Below, piece by piece: positions 33,613-44,670 of a stretch of 64,000 nt of DNA. How positions within the stretch are numbered: position 1 is the stretch's first letter; every line of letters starts with the position of its first letter. The translations under genes were made by a program, and so were the position numbers. The DNA lies in assembly GCF_003443995.1 (NCBI RefSeq), contig NZ_QWEY01000002.1, positions 62,001 to 126,000 on the forward strand. The letters run 5' to 3'. The DNA comes from Pseudotabrizicola alkalilacus. Lineage in GTDB: Bacteria; Pseudomonadota; Alphaproteobacteria; Rhodobacterales; Rhodobacteraceae. A model generated the notes under the pieces. That model saw only the letters and a program-made list of their open reading frames with translations. It was not told the origin of the DNA and made no database searches.

Positions 33613-35649
33613 TCAACGCAGGCGCACTGAGGCGCGGGCGGAGCGGCCGGAGGCATCTATGACCGAAAGATTGACAAAGCCGGTGCCGGGCAGGGTCAGC
33701 AGCGCTTGCCGTGCGCGGTCCTGTATCACGACCGGCACGCCATCGGCGAGCCAGGTGAAGGGGGCGCGTCCGCCGGAGACCTTGACCATCAGCGCGCCAT
33801 TCAGCAGTTCGACCTCGGCCCCGTCGGGTGGGAAGGCGACGGCAGGCGCATCGGCATCGGCGGCGAGGCTGTCGCGCGGGCGGAAGCGTTGCAGCGGTTG
33901 CGGCAGCTGGGTGTTTGACACCAGAAGCGTTGAGGGTGGTGCAGGCGGCTGCGGCTCCAGCCGGGGCGCGATGCGGCTGAACGCCTGAAACAGCACCGGG
34001 GCCGCAAGGTCTGCGCCAAAGGCACCGGGCACCGGCGTGCCATCGGCGCGACCCAGCCAGACACCGACCACATGCCGCCCATCATAGCCGATGGCCCAGG
34101 TGTCGCGGTGGCCATAGCTGGTGCCGGTCTTGTAGGCCAGCCGGTTGGCAGGCGCGCCGGGCGGCGGCGCCAGACCGGCGAGGATATCGCCGACCTGCCA
34201 GGCGGCAGCGGCGGACAGCAGGCGCTGACCTTCGGCCCGTGTGCCCTCCATGCTCCATGTCAGCGGCAGCGCCACACCGCCGCGTGCGATGGCGGCGTAA
34301 AGCTGCACCATGTCGGTCAGGCTGATGCCGATGCCGCCGAGGCCGATGGCGAGGCCGGGCTGGCCGCCGGGCACCACGGCACGAATGGCAGCCTTGTCGA
34401 AAGCGGCCAGCAGGCGTGGCGGGCCCATGGCATCCAGCAGTTGCACCACCGGCAGGTTCAGCGACAGTTGCAGCGCGTCACGCACCCGGATGGTGCCGCG
34501 AAACTGGCGGTCGAAGTTTTGCGGCGCGTAGGTGCCAAAGCGCTGCGGGCGGTCCTCCATCATGGTTTCGGGATGGGCGAGGCCCTGATCAAAGGCGAGG
34601 CCGTAGATCAGCGGTTTCAGGGTGGAGCCGGGGCTGCGCAGCGCGGTGGTCATGTCGACAAACCCGGCGCGCTGGTCGGACTGAAACGCGGCGGAGCCAA
34701 CCGAGGCGAGAATCTCGCCGGAGGTGTGGTCGGCGACGACGATGGCGATCTGCAGGCGTTCGCCCTGCGTGGCGATCGCGTCGCGGGCCAGCGATTCCAG
34801 ACTGCGTTGCAGGCTGGCACGCAGGGTGAGGATGTGGCGGGTTGCCGTGGGGGCCTGCGCGCGGGCGCGGTCGGCCAGATGCGGGGCAAGGGCCGGGAAG
34901 GGCTGGCGGGCATGCGGCACCGGCTCGGTCAGCGCGCCCTGCGCCATATCGCCCGCCACGATGCCATCGCGCAGGGCACGGGCCAGAACGCGTTCGCGCG
35001 CGTCGACTGCGCGGGCATGGGCGCGGTCGGGCCGGCGGGATTCGGGGGCTTGCGGAATGGCCACCAGCAGCGCGGCCTCTGCCGGGGTCAGGCGGCGGGG
35101 TTCCTTGCCGAAATAGGCGAAGGAGGCGGCGCGCACACCTTCGAGATTGCCGCCAAACGGGGCGAGGTGCATGTAGAGTTGCAGGATCTGGTCTTTGCTG
35201 AGCCGACGCTCCAGCGCCCAGGCCACGCGCATCTGGCGCAGCTTGCCCGCCATCGCGCCGGTGCCGGAAGCCTCCAGCAGACGGGCCACCTGCATGGTCA
35301 GGGTAGAGCCGCCCGAGATCACGCGGCCATTGCGCAGGGCCTGTGCCACGGCGCGGCTCATCGCGCGCAGGTCGACGCCCGCGTGGTCGTAGAACCGCTT
35401 GTCCTCATAGGCGATCAGCATGGCGCGGTAGTCTTCGTCCACCTGTGTCAGATCGACCGCCATGCGCCAGCGGCCATCGGCCACGGTATAGGCGCGCAGC
35501 AGGGTGCCGTCGCGGTCTGTCACCTCGACCGAGGTTTCCAGCGCAAGCTGGGGCAGGGCGGTGGCGGTGATCCAGTCGTCAAAGCGGTCGCGGGCCAGTC
35601 CGGTCAGGAACAGGCCCGCGGCGAGGGCGAAGGCGTATCTTGCGCGCAT
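33613..35649 (-). CDS. pbpC: Penicillin-binding protein 1C (PbpC)
   Basis: The 678-residue protein has an N-terminal membrane anchor, a GT51 transglycosylase domain (EDKRFYDHAGVDLRAM, ISGGSTLTMQVARLL), a transpeptidase domain with S-x-x-K in SPGSTLKPL, SLN, and KTGTSYGHRD, and a C-terminal BiPBP_C domain from about residue 590. It polymerises and perhaps cross-links peptidoglycan in the periplasm. It lies 13 bp after the alpha-2-macroglobulin gene; this pairing is widespread and thought to join wall repair to a protease trap. ATG 35649 is preferred; a TTG 24 bp upstream is possible. Confidence 0.93.
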   Translation of the reverse strand: MRARYAFALAAGLFLTGLARDRFDDWITATALPQLALETSVEVTDRDGTLLRAYTVADGRWRMAVDLTQVDEDYRAMLIAYEDKRFYDHAGVDLRAMSRAVAQALRNGRVISGGSTLTMQVARLLEASGTGAMAGKLRQMRVAWALERRLSKDQILQLYMHLAPFGGNLEGVRAASFAYFGKEPRRLTPAEAALLVAIPQAPESRRPDRAHARAVDARERVLARALRDGIVAGDMAQGALTEPVPHARQPFPALAPHLADRARAQAPTATRHILTLRASLQRSLESLARDAIATQGERLQIAIVVADHTSGEILASVGSAAFQSDQRAGFVDMTTALRSPGSTLKPLIYGLAFDQGLAHPETMMEDRPQRFGTYAPQNFDRQFRGTIRVRDALQLSLNLPVVQLLDAMGPPRLLAAFDKAAIRAVVPGGQPGLAIGLGGIGISLTDMVQLYAAIARGGVALPLTWSMEGTRAEGQRLLSAAAAWQVGDILAGLAPPPGAPANRLAYKTGTSYGHRDTWAIGYDGRHVVGVWLGRADGTPVPGAFGADLAAPVLFQAFSRIAPRLEPQPPAPPSTLLVSNTQLPQPLQRFRPRDSLAADADAPAVAFPPDGAEVELLNGALMVKVSGGRAPFTWLADGVPVVIQDRARQALLTLPGTGFVNLSVIDASGRSARASVRLR

Positions 35650-35662
35650 CCCCCTGTGTCCG

Positions 35663-38600
35663 TCACTCGGCAATCGTCATCCGGCCGGTGTCGGACCGGG
35701 CGCGGAACGACGGGCGGTACATATCCTCGACCGAGGCGGCGGGGTGGTGAAAATCGCCCGGCGAGATGGCGCGGACGATGTAACCCAGGCGGAAGGCATC
35801 GCCATTGGTGCGGTCGATCGCGGTGAGGAAGCGGTCTTGCCGGAACTCGCTATGGGCCACGTTGGCTTCAAGGTTCAGCCATTCCAGATTGGCCACCTGA
35901 CCGCCGGAAATCAGGTTGGGGTTGTCGATCTCGAACCCGGCGGGCAGCGGGTCAGAGACCATCAGCCGCGCCTCCCCCTTGCCATAGGGGGTCACCTCCA
36001 GCACCGTCACCAGCCGGTCGCCGGTGCGGATGCTGTCAAGCGTCGCAGGCTCCCCTTCCAGCGTGTAGTAGCTGCGGGTGATGGCATAGCCGTTGCCGCC
36101 TGCGGGTTCCGGCTCCAGCGGCACGCCGTAAGCGGTGAGGGTCAGCTGGGTGTCGGCACCGCTGTTCTGCACCGCGACCGGGCCGGTGTCTGCGGTCAGC
36201 ACCTTGACCAGCGGGCCGCTCAGGGCTGCGCCGTTCAGGGTGATGCCGTCGAGTCCCGGACGGTCGATCAGGGCGTTGGTCGCCATCAGCGCCCATGTCG
36301 CTTCTTGCGTGGACAGGGTGGCTGCATTGCCGGAGATGCGGATCGTCAGCGCCTCCTGGTTGATGGCTTCGGTGCCGGATTCCACCGCGAGGGTGAGGAT
36401 CGCGGCCGCGTCGCGGAAGTTGGTGCCGTAATCGGCACGGAAGGTCTGCTCCGTTTCCGTCGCGGTCAGCGCGAGAACCCGCGCACCGGCGCGGCGGAAC
36501 ATCGCGTCGGCGCGGGGCTGGTCGCCGTAGCTGGCAAGGGCTGCGCCAAGCTGGGCCTGAGCGAGGGCGGTGCGGAAATCGTCGCCTTTGACATCGGCAT
36601 AATAGCGCAGATCGCCGATGGCGGCAGCGCCTTCGCGGGCAAGCACCATGAGCGCATAGGCCAAGGCTTCGCCGCCGCCGTTGGAATTGGCGTCGAAGTC
36701 GGGGGCGTAGTTGACCTGTGCCCGCAAGCTGTCGAGCGCGCGGCGGAAGGCGAGGTCAGGCACCGCATGGCCCTGCGCCCGGGCGCGGCTGAGGAAGTCG
36801 GTGACATAGGCATCAAGCCACAGATCCCCGCTGCCTGGCGACCACAGGCCAAAGCCACCCTCGGCGCCCTGATTGGTCAGGATCTCGGCAACCGCCTGTT
36901 CGATGCGCAGGCGGATGTTGTCGGCCCCTTTCAGCTCCATCGCTTGCGCGACCTGATCGAAGTACAAGAGCGGCAGGGCCTTGGAGGTGACCTGCTCGGT
37001 GCAGCCATAGGGGTAGCGGTCGAGCGCGGCCAAGAGGCCGGGTGCGTCCATCCGGGCCAAGGGGCCGATGGCCATGCTGGCCTTGGCAGAGGCAGGGGCG
37101 AGACCGGCGAAGATGGTATCGTCCAGTGTGAGGGTCTGGCCTTGGGCAAGGGTCATGCGGGTGGTGCGGGCAACCTCGGGATCGTTGGATTGCACCGGCA
37201 GGGTGAGGGTTTTGACCAGTTGCTTGCCGTCCGGGGTGGTGAGGGCGACGGTAATGGTCTGGATGCCCGCGTCCCGCGCCGTGACCGGCACGGCAAAGAC
37301 GGTTTTGGCCTGATCGCCGAGGTCAAAGCCGGAGGGAACCGCGCCAAGCGTCACGCCGCTGGCGGTTACGTCAAGGCCCATGCGACCCGAGGGGCCAGTG
37401 GCGTGGACGATTTCCAGCAGCATCCGGCTGCTGTCGCCGGGGGCCATGAAGCGGGGCAGGCTGGCGGTGACCACGACCGGATCACGCACCAACACGTCGG
37501 CATTGGCCTGACCCACGGCTTTGGCAGACCATGCCACGGCCATGATTTTGACGCTGCCGTTGAAGGAGGGCAGGGTGAATGTGGTGCGGGCATAGCCATT
37601 GGCACCGACCTGAACCGGGCCGGTGAAATAGGCGACCAGTTCTTCGGTGGGCGGCGGGGCTTGCAGACGGGCCTGCGCGCCCGCATCGCCGCCAGAGCGG
37701 ACGGTGCCGGTGGCGCCGTTCAGCCCGTCGATCAACCGGCCATAAACGTCACGGATGCCAATGCCCAGCTTGCGCTGGCCGAAGTAATGGCCCGAGGGGT
37801 CGGGCGGGGTAAAGGCGGTCAGGTTCAGGATGCCCTGATCCACCGCCGCGATGGTGACCCATGCGGCCTCGCCCTCGGTGATGCCGTCAACCTTGATCGC
37901 CACATCCAGCGGACCGCGCGGGGCGGCTTCGATGACCGTCTCGACCGTCACTTCCAGCTGGCGGGCTCCGGGATCAACAGCAGCATGGGTCAGGCCAAGC
38001 GCGCGGGCCGGGTTGCGGCCGGCGGCCACATCCATTGGGCGCAGGACGGATGCGGTGACGTAAACGCCCGCGCCCCAGTCATCGGTGACCGGCAGGGTGA
38101 TGAGGTTTTCGCCTTCTGTCACCTCGACCGCCTGCATGGCGATCAGGCGGTTGGACAGCACGGTGACCAACGCGGTGCCCGCCGCACGCGGCACGATGCG
38201 CAGCGTGGCGGTGTCGCCGGATTTGTAGGCCGGTTTGTCGAGCGACAATTCCAGCGTGTCGGGGGTGGAGGTCACATCGGCGGGGGCGTACCAGCCGGCG
38301 TAGAAGGTGGTGGAGGTGACGGCGCCATTGGCAGCTTTCACCCGCAGCTCATATTCGCCCCATTGCACGGGGGCTTTGATTTCCGTTGCTTGCGCACCCA
38401 GCTTGGCATTGCCCTCGGCGGTGATGCTGCGTGAGATCACCGGCTCCCAGTTCCAGCTGCCATAGCTTTGATACCATTGGTAATTGGTCTCGATCCGGGT
38501 GACCTGCCACTCCACGTCCATGTCGGCGGGTTTGCCGTCAGGGCCAAGGCCGATCAGGTTGAACCGGGCCTCAGTGCCTTCGGCCACCACGTCTTCGAAC

Positions 38601-41101
38601 ATCGGGCGGACGCCGATCATCGGGGTCGTCGGGGTCAGGAGTTTGGTGAGCTGACGCTCCACCGGGCGGCCCGAGCCTTCGGCAACGCGGACGGTAAACC
38701 GCGCCTCCAGCGGTTGCTGCGGGGCGTCGGCAGAGGGGAAGGCGGGGAAGATTGTGGCCACGCCGGAGTCGTCGGTACGCTCGCCGCCGAAAGATTCCAT
38801 GCGGGCGTCAAAGGGTTCATCGTGCGGGCCGAAGACATAGCCGGTGAAGCCCGCAATTTCTTTGGCGGCGCGCAACAGCACCTCGCCTTCGATGGCAAGG
38901 TCAGCGCCGGGGGCACCGAAGAGGTAGCGGGCGTTGATGGTCAGGTCAGGGGTGTCACCAAGGCGCAGATCCCCCTCGGCAAGCGACAGATCAAAGTCGA
39001 TGCGCTCGGGTAGAAAATCCTCAACAAGGAAGGTCTGCGAGGTCAGCGGCTCGGCATCGGGGTCGGCCAGGACCTCCAGCCGCCAGACGCCGCGCTGGGC
39101 GGTGCCGGCGATGGGCAGGGCAAAGACATGGCCGCCCGCGCCGGCATCTTCGACGAGTGAGCGGGAGTATTCGACGCCGTCAGGGCGCTTCAGCCGGGCG
39201 GTGAGCGGCAGACCGGGAACGGCCGCAGCGGTGCTGTCGCGGGCAAGTGCGGTGGCGTAGACCGTTTCACCCGCGCGGTAGGCCCCGCGATCGGTGGTCA
39301 GAAAGACATCGACCGGCGGGGCGGGCGCGCGCCCCTCAACCCCGCGATCCGACAGGTCGAACTCCGGGTCGGTGAGCGACAAGAAGGAGAGGTCGTCAGC
39401 CCCATCGCGCGCCACGATCAGGGCCGGAGCAGCGCCTGCGGTGCCACGGGTGAGGCCTGCATCAAAACGGGCATAGCCCATGGCATCGGTGGTGGCGGTG
39501 GCAAGGACTTCGTTCGCGGTCGAGAGAAGTTCGACCGTTGCGCCGGTCGTGGCCTGCGCCGTGCCAAGGCTGCGGACAAAGACATGCAGCCCGTCCACGC
39601 CCGACATGGTGGTGAGGCCCAGATCGGACACTACGAACCATTGCCAGCCCGCGGGCACCTCATACGGGTCTTCGCCCGGGATGGCGGCCTTGAGCGCGTA
39701 GACGCCTGCAGGCTGGCCCTGCAGCGCCTCGGTCAGTGGCAGGCGGGTGGTGACGTCGCGGTTGACGTCAAGGCCCACGGTGGCGTTGCCGGACCAGACC
39801 TGCGCGCCGACTTCGCCGCTGAAGTCGTTTTCCTGCCAGTTGGAAATCGGCTGGCTGAAATAGCCGTTCTGAAACGCGCGCAAGAGGTTGCGGTCGGTGA
39901 CGCGGAACAGGGTCAGGTCAAGCTTGTCGGTGTTGACGGTTTCGACCGGGATCGCGGCTGAGTCGCCTTTTGGCAGCACATAGGCGCGGCCCGGAAAGCG
40001 GACCCCGGCGCTGCGGTCGCGGACATAGGCTGTGATGGCGACGGATTTCGCCATGTCCTGCCCGTCGGCGGCAGGCAACCCCTCGCGGAAGGTCACGGTA
40101 TAGCGCGCTCCATGGGCCAGCCCCTCGACACACAGGCTGCGATAGCCGTCAGAGGTGACGGTCAGGCCCGGTTGCGGTAGCTGGACAAAGGTTTCGTAAT
40201 CCACCCCGGCCTTGACCAGATCTTCGGAAAAGCTGGCGCAGATGCGCGGGCGCAGGGAATCGGCCTGCACCTCGTGGTCGGTGATGCGGAAGCCATATTT
40301 ACCGATGGCGGTATCAAGCGCTGCGGCCGTGTCGTCGCGCGGTTGCAGCGACTGCGCCAAGCGCAACGCGCCCACGGTGTCACGGCCCCGGCCCGTCACC
40401 TCCAGCGCGTCGCCCATGGTGACAAGGATTGTGTGGCGTTGGGGGGCGGCTTCGGCGCGCAGATAGGCGTTGACGGTGGCTTGCAGCGCCTGTTCGCGCA
40501 GTGCGCTCTGGCCGGAGGCGTTGCGATTGGCGGCGTTGAGCGACAGGCGGGCGTATTCAAGCCAGGCGTCCGGCGTGTCGCGCAGGCTGAGCGCGGCGCC
40601 AGCAAAGCGGACCGCAGCGGCCAGATCGTCCCGCGCTTCGGCCTCGGACGAGGCTTGCGCATGGGCCTCGGCGGGGAAGCCGTTGGCCATATGGGTCCGG
40701 CCCAGCGATTCGGCCTGATCGCGCGCGGCGCGCAGGTCGGAATCAGACAGAAAGCGCAGCTCGGCCCGGCGGGTGCTGGCGCGGGCCTCAGACCCGGGAT
40801 CGGCGCGCAGGATCTGGGCCGAAACAGCACCCTGATAGGGGGCCGCTGCACCGGGATTGGCCTTTGGAAAACACGATCCGTTGCGGGTGTTGAAGGTGAA
40901 TGCCGTGCATTGCGTGTTGCTCAGACAGGCGCGCTCGCAGGCCTCCAGCGTGGTGTCGAAAAGTTGCGCGACATCGCCGCCGGGCAGATCGGTATCTTGC
41001 GCCAGCACCGCGCGTTTTTCCGGCACAAAGGACTGGTCCTGCGCAAAGGAGGGCAGGGCGAAAACCAGAGACGCCGCAAGGACCGGAGCAAAAAACCGCA
41101 T
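35663..41101 (-). CDS. Bacterial alpha-2-macroglobulin (YfhM type)
   Basis: The 1812-residue protein has a signal peptide (MRFFAPVLAASLVFALPSFA), a small PAN/Apple-like domain with paired cysteines (ACERACLSNTQCTAFTFN, GSCFPK), MG-type domains, the bait region and the thioester motif YGCTEQ in the C-terminal part. It should trap proteases in the periplasm through the Cys-Gln thioester. There is no lipobox, so it is probably soluble rather than a lipoprotein as in E. coli. The ATG at 41101 has GAGG 8 nt upstream. It is followed by pbpC. Confidence 0.93.
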   Translation of the reverse strand: MRFFAPVLAASLVFALPSFAQDQSFVPEKRAVLAQDTDLPGGDVAQLFDTTLEACERACLSNTQCTAFTFNTRNGSCFPKANPGAAAPYQGAVSAQILRADPGSEARASTRRAELRFLSDSDLRAARDQAESLGRTHMANGFPAEAHAQASSEAEARDDLAAAVRFAGAALSLRDTPDAWLEYARLSLNAANRNASGQSALREQALQATVNAYLRAEAAPQRHTILVTMGDALEVTGRGRDTVGALRLAQSLQPRDDTAAALDTAIGKYGFRITDHEVQADSLRPRICASFSEDLVKAGVDYETFVQLPQPGLTVTSDGYRSLCVEGLAHGARYTVTFREGLPAADGQDMAKSVAITAYVRDRSAGVRFPGRAYVLPKGDSAAIPVETVNTDKLDLTLFRVTDRNLLRAFQNGYFSQPISNWQENDFSGEVGAQVWSGNATVGLDVNRDVTTRLPLTEALQGQPAGVYALKAAIPGEDPYEVPAGWQWFVVSDLGLTTMSGVDGLHVFVRSLGTAQATTGATVELLSTANEVLATATTDAMGYARFDAGLTRGTAGAAPALIVARDGADDLSFLSLTDPEFDLSDRGVEGRAPAPPVDVFLTTDRGAYRAGETVYATALARDSTAAAVPGLPLTARLKRPDGVEYSRSLVEDAGAGGHVFALPIAGTAQRGVWRLEVLADPDAEPLTSQTFLVEDFLPERIDFDLSLAEGDLRLGDTPDLTINARYLFGAPGADLAIEGEVLLRAAKEIAGFTGYVFGPHDEPFDARMESFGGERTDDSGVATIFPAFPSADAPQQPLEARFTVRVAEGSGRPVERQLTKLLTPTTPMIGVRPMFEDVVAEGTEARFNLIGLGPDGKPADMDVEWQVTRIETNYQWYQSYGSWNWEPVISRSITAEGNAKLGAQATEIKAPVQWGEYELRVKAANGAVTSTTFYAGWYAPADVTSTPDTLELSLDKPAYKSGDTATLRIVPRAAGTALVTVLSNRLIAMQAVEVTEGENLITLPVTDDWGAGVYVTASVLRPMDVAAGRNPARALGLTHAAVDPGARQLEVTVETVIEAAPRGPLDVAIKVDGITEGEAAWVTIAAVDQGILNLTAFTPPDPSGHYFGQRKLGIGIRDVYGRLIDGLNGATGTVRSGGDAGAQARLQAPPPTEELVAYFTGPVQVGANGYARTTFTLPSFNGSVKIMAVAWSAKAVGQANADVLVRDPVVVTASLPRFMAPGDSSRMLLEIVHATGPSGRMGLDVTASGVTLGAVPSGFDLGDQAKTVFAVPVTARDAGIQTITVALTTPDGKQLVKTLTLPVQSNDPEVARTTRMTLAQGQTLTLDDTIFAGLAPASAKASMAIGPLARMDAPGLLAALDRYPYGCTEQVTSKALPLLYFDQVAQAMELKGADNIRLRIEQAVAEILTNQGAEGGFGLWSPGSGDLWLDAYVTDFLSRARAQGHAVPDLAFRRALDSLRAQVNYAPDFDANSNGGGEALAYALMVLAREGAAAIGDLRYYADVKGDDFRTALAQAQLGAALASYGDQPRADAMFRRAGARVLALTATETEQTFRADYGTNFRDAAAILTLAVESGTEAINQEALTIRISGNAATLSTQEATWALMATNALIDRPGLDGITLNGAALSGPLVKVLTADTGPVAVQNSGADTQLTLTAYGVPLEPEPAGGNGYAITRSYYTLEGEPATLDSIRTGDRLVTVLEVTPYGKGEARLMVSDPLPAGFEIDNPNLISGGQVANLEWLNLEANVAHSEFRQDRFLTAIDRTNGDAFRLGYIVRAISPGDFHHPAASVEDMYRPSFRARSDTGRMTIAE

Positions 41102-41269
41102 GTCAAAACCTCTTGTCTGAACAGGCGCATGATGATGTGCCGGGCCGTGCGGCGCAAGCGCCCTGCAGGCGATGACACGAATTGTCATGTTAATCCTCCG
41201 TTCATTCTGATGCCGTTATGGTCCGGTCTGGGCCCCGCGGCAGAAAGCGGAACGGGGAAACGGGTCGCG

Positions 41270-43816
41270 ATGGACATGACGGAACGGTTGGCAAAGGAAC
41301 GGCGCGCCCGGTTGGCAGCTCAACGTTTGCTGGAACAGAAAAGCCGGGAATTGTTCGCTGCCAATGAAAAACTGGCGGTGCATGCCCGCGTGCTGTCGGA
41401 TGAAATTGTGGTGCAGCGTACTGTGGTGCGTGAGGCGCAGTCGGAAGCCGAGGCGCTGAAAGGGCAAAATGCGCGATTCGTTACCGCGCTGGAGCAGGCG
41501 CATACGCTGGCGGTCATGGCCGAGCGGCGGCTGTGGGATTCGATTGACACGATCCGTGATGGCTTTGCGGTGTTTGATTCCGGCCTGCAGATGGTGGCTG
41601 CGAACAGTGCCTTTCTGACAGCCTTTGCGGTGGAAGCGGCCAGCTCCGGGGTCAGCTATGGCGCGATGTTGCAGCTGGCGGCTGAACAGGGGCTGGTCCG
41701 GCTGGAAGGCGAGCCGGTGGCGGATTGGGTCGCGCGGATGCTGGCGCGGCTGGAGGCGGAGGGAATTGAACCGGTGGTCGTACAGATGACCAACGGCAAT
41801 TATCTGCGCCTGATGGATCGTCGTGCCCGCGACGGCGATCTGGTCACCCTTGCGGTCGACATCACTGAACAGATGCGGATCTGGGCCGCGATTGAGGCGA
41901 TACCAGATGGATTTGTGCTTTTTGACAGGGAGGACAGGCTCTTGACCTGCAATCAACGTTACCGTGACCTTCACGCTGAAAGCGCGGAAATTCTGCGCCC
42001 CGGCGTCACGTTTGAAGATATTCTGCGCCACGGACTTGCGCGTGGAAAATATGCCGAGGCAGTGGGGCGTGAGGCGGAATGGATGTCGGAACGGATGGCG
42101 GCGCACCGGGCACCGTCGTCGATCCATGAAGAACGATACGGCAACGGCCGCTGGCTGCGCGTGCTGGAACAGAGCACGCCCGATGGCGGCCGCGTCGGTC
42201 TTCGGGTCGATATCACCGATTGGAAAGAGCAGCAGGCGGCGCTGGAGGCCGCGCGCTTGCAGGCCGAGGCGGCAAACCGGGCGAAATCGGCGTTTTTGGC
42301 CAACATGAGCCATGAGATCCGCACCCCGATGAATGGCGTGGTGGGCATGGCCGAGCTGCTGTGCGACACGCAGCTTTCGGAAGAGCAACGGCTGTTTGCC
42401 GAAACCATCCGTTCATCGGGTGAGGCGCTTCTGGTGATCATCAACGACATTCTGGACTATTCCAAGATCGAGGCTGAGCGGCTTACCCTGTACCCCGAAC
42501 CTTTTGATCTGGAACGCACAATCCATGAGGTGACAATGCTGCTGCAGCCCCGCGCACGGGCCAAGGGGCTTGACCTCATGATTGATTACGACATGTTCCT
42601 GCCGACCCGCTTTGTAGGTGATCCGGGGCGGATCCGGCAGGTGCTGACCAATCTGATCGGCAATGCGGTCAAATTCAGCGATCAGGGGCATGTGCTGGTG
42701 CGGGTGGTCGGCCCGGAAGAGGCAGAGGGCAGCCAGCAACTGCATGTCACGGTCGAGGATACCGGGATCGGGATTTCTGCGGCCAATGTTGAGCATATCT
42801 TTGGCGAGTTCAATCAGGTCGAAGATCAGCAGAACCGCAAGTTTGAGGGTACTGGTCTGGGCCTTGCCATCACCCGCCGCCTGATCGAGCGGATGGAGGG
42901 GACGATCTGGGTCGACAGCGAGCAGGGCAAAGGCGCGTGCTTTGGGTTCAGGATCCGTCTGCCGGTGTCGGACGACACGCCCGAGTCGCGGTTGCCGATC
43001 ATGCTGCGGCGGGCGCTGGTGGTGGATGACCAGTTCCTGAACCGCACCATTCTGGAACGTCAGCTGACCCCGCACGGCATCGCCGTCACGCTGTGCCGCT
43101 CGGGGTCCGAGGCGCTGGCGACGCTGGCGCGGGATGGCGGATTTGACGTGGTGTTGACCGACCACGACATGCCCGAGATGGACGGGCTGGCGTTGGCGCG
43201 GCAGATCCGCGCGGCGGGGCACCGTATGCCGCTGATCATGCTATCGTCGCATCCCTGTGCCGCGCGCGAGGCCGGGGGCGATGCGGATCTGACGGCGATT
43301 TTGCAAAAGCCGTTGCTTCGGTCGGATCTGTATCGTCATCTGCAGGCTCTGTCCGTGTGCGTGCCGGGGGCCGGGGCGGTCGCTGTGGCGAGCCCGCCGG
43401 TGCCGGTCAGCGGGCGCCGTCAGATGCGGGTGCTTGCGGCCGAAGACAACCGCACCAACCAGCTGGTGTTTGCCAAGATGGTCAAGGATATCGACATCGA
43501 CCTGAAATTCGCCAGCAACGGGCGGGAAGCGGTGGAGTTGTATCAGAGCTGGAAGCCGGATCTGATTTTCATGGATATTTCGATGCCCGAAATGGACGGG
43601 CGTGAGGCGGCACGTGCGATACGCCTGATCGAGGATGGCCGCAGCCATGTGCCGATCGTGGCGCTGACCGCCCATGCCATGGATGGGGACAGCACCGATA
43701 TACTGGCGGCAGGGCTGGACAGGTATCTAACCAAACCTCTGCGCAAGTCCACGATTCTGGAGGTGATGGAGGCGTTTTGCCCAGACGAGGCACGGCCCGT
43801 GGGTATTGCGGCCTAG
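41270..43816 (+). CDS. Hybrid sensor histidine kinase with two receivers
   Basis: The product (848 residues from this start) has an N-terminal coiled coil, two PAS-7-like sensor domains ([18 protein letters not shown] and [18 protein letters not shown]), HisKA with [15 protein letters not shown], HATPase_c ([17 protein letters not shown]), and two receivers with acceptor Asp in [12 protein letters not shown] and [12 protein letters not shown]. No membrane segment and no HPt domain are present, so a separate phosphotransfer partner is expected. It is divergent from the macroglobulin gene and meets yaaA tail to tail with 4 bp overlap. The signal is unknown. The start is tentative; ATG 41276 is the alternative. 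Confidence 0.9.
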   Translation: MDMTERLAKERRARLAAQRLLEQKSRELFAANEKLAVHARVLSDEIVVQRTVVREAQSEAEALKGQNARFVTALEQAHTLAVMAERRLWDSIDTIRDGFAVFDSGLQMVAANSAFLTAFAVEAASSGVSYGAMLQLAAEQGLVRLEGEPVADWVARMLARLEAEGIEPVVVQMTNGNYLRLMDRRARDGDLVTLAVDITEQMRIWAAIEAIPDGFVLFDREDRLLTCNQRYRDLHAESAEILRPGVTFEDILRHGLARGKYAEAVGREAEWMSERMAAHRAPSSIHEERYGNGRWLRVLEQSTPDGGRVGLRVDITDWKEQQAALEAARLQAEAANRAKSAFLANMSHEIRTPMNGVVGMAELLCDTQLSEEQRLFAETIRSSGEALLVIINDILDYSKIEAERLTLYPEPFDLERTIHEVTMLLQPRARAKGLDLMIDYDMFLPTRFVGDPGRIRQVLTNLIGNAVKFSDQGHVLVRVVGPEEAEGSQQLHVTVEDTGIGISAANVEHIFGEFNQVEDQQNRKFEGTGLGLAITRRLIERMEGTIWVDSEQGKGACFGFRIRLPVSDDTPESRLPIMLRRALVVDDQFLNRTILERQLTPHGIAVTLCRSGSEALATLARDGGFDVVLTDHDMPEMDGLALARQIRAAGHRMPLIMLSSHPCAAREAGGDADLTAILQKPLLRSDLYRHLQALSVCVPGAGAVAVASPPVPVSGRRQMRVLAAEDNRTNQLVFAKMVKDIDIDLKFASNGREAVELYQSWKPDLIFMDISMPEMDGREAARAIRLIEDGRSHVPIVALTAHAMDGDSTDILAAGLDRYLTKPLRKSTILEVMEAFCPDEARPVGIAA

Positions 43817-44607
43817 GCAGCTTGTTGTGCCGGGGCGGGTCGCAGAAACACCATCTGGCCGTTGGCAGACAAGTCGGCGCGGTGGCTGTAACCTCCAGTA
43901 GTGAAACCGCGCAGGTCGGCGGGGCTGGTGATCTGATGTACGCAGATATAGCGTGCCATCGCCCCACGGGCCCGCTTGGCCCACAAGCTGACGGTCTTGG
44001 CCTGCCCGTCGCGCTCTTCGAGAAAGACGGGGGTGATCACCGGCAGGCGCAGGGCAGTGCTGTCGACCGCGCTGAAATACTCGACCGAGGCGCAGTTGAT
44101 CAGCGCGGTGGCATTCTGTTCGGCGGCAAGGGTGTTGAGTGCTTGGGCGATGCGGTCGCCCCAGAAGGCGTACAGATCGGCGCCTTTCGGGTTGGCAAGG
44201 CGGCTGCCCATTTCCAGCCGATAGGCTTGAATGGCATCAAACGGTCGCAAGAGGCCATAGAGACCCGACAGGATGCGCAGGTGCCCGGCGGCCCAGTCCA
44301 GTGGGGGGGCGGGCATCGTGCGCACTTCCAGCCCCTGATAGGTGTCGCCTGCAAAGCACTGCACCGCCGGATAGATCGTGCCGGGCGCGGGCGTGGCACT
44401 GAACGCGGCAAAGCGGTCGCGGTTCAGCCGGGCCAGCGGCTCGGAAATGTGGCTGAGTTTGCGCAGCTGATCGACCGACAGCGCGCGGGCAAGGGTGGCC
44501 AGCTCAAGGGCCTCCGCCGCAAACTCCGGCTCGGTCATCTGATGGCCGTCGGGCAGGGCCTGCGGCACTTCTTTGAGCTTTTTGGCGGGGGAGATCACGG
44601 TCAGCAT
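43813..44607 (-). CDS. yaaA: Peroxide stress protein YaaA (DUF328)
   Basis: The 264-residue protein starts MLTVISPAKKL and has SGLYGLLRPFD and LEMGSRLANPKG, typical of YaaA. In E. coli YaaA lowers free iron under H2O2 stress and binds DNA. The ATG at 44607 has GGAAAGGG upstream. Its stop overlaps that of the hybrid kinase on the other strand. Confidence 0.93.
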   Translation of the reverse strand: MLTVISPAKKLKEVPQALPDGHQMTEPEFAAEALELATLARALSVDQLRKLSHISEPLARLNRDRFAAFSATPAPGTIYPAVQCFAGDTYQGLEVRTMPAPPLDWAAGHLRILSGLYGLLRPFDAIQAYRLEMGSRLANPKGADLYAFWGDRIAQALNTLAAEQNATALINCASVEYFSAVDSTALRLPVITPVFLEERDGQAKTVSLWAKRARGAMARYICVHQITSPADLRGFTTGGYSHRADLSANGQMVFLRPAPAQQAA

Positions 44608-44670
44608 GGCAGGCCCTTTCCTTGGACCCACAAGATATGGTGTGGTGCGGTGGTGTAAACCCCTATGGGG

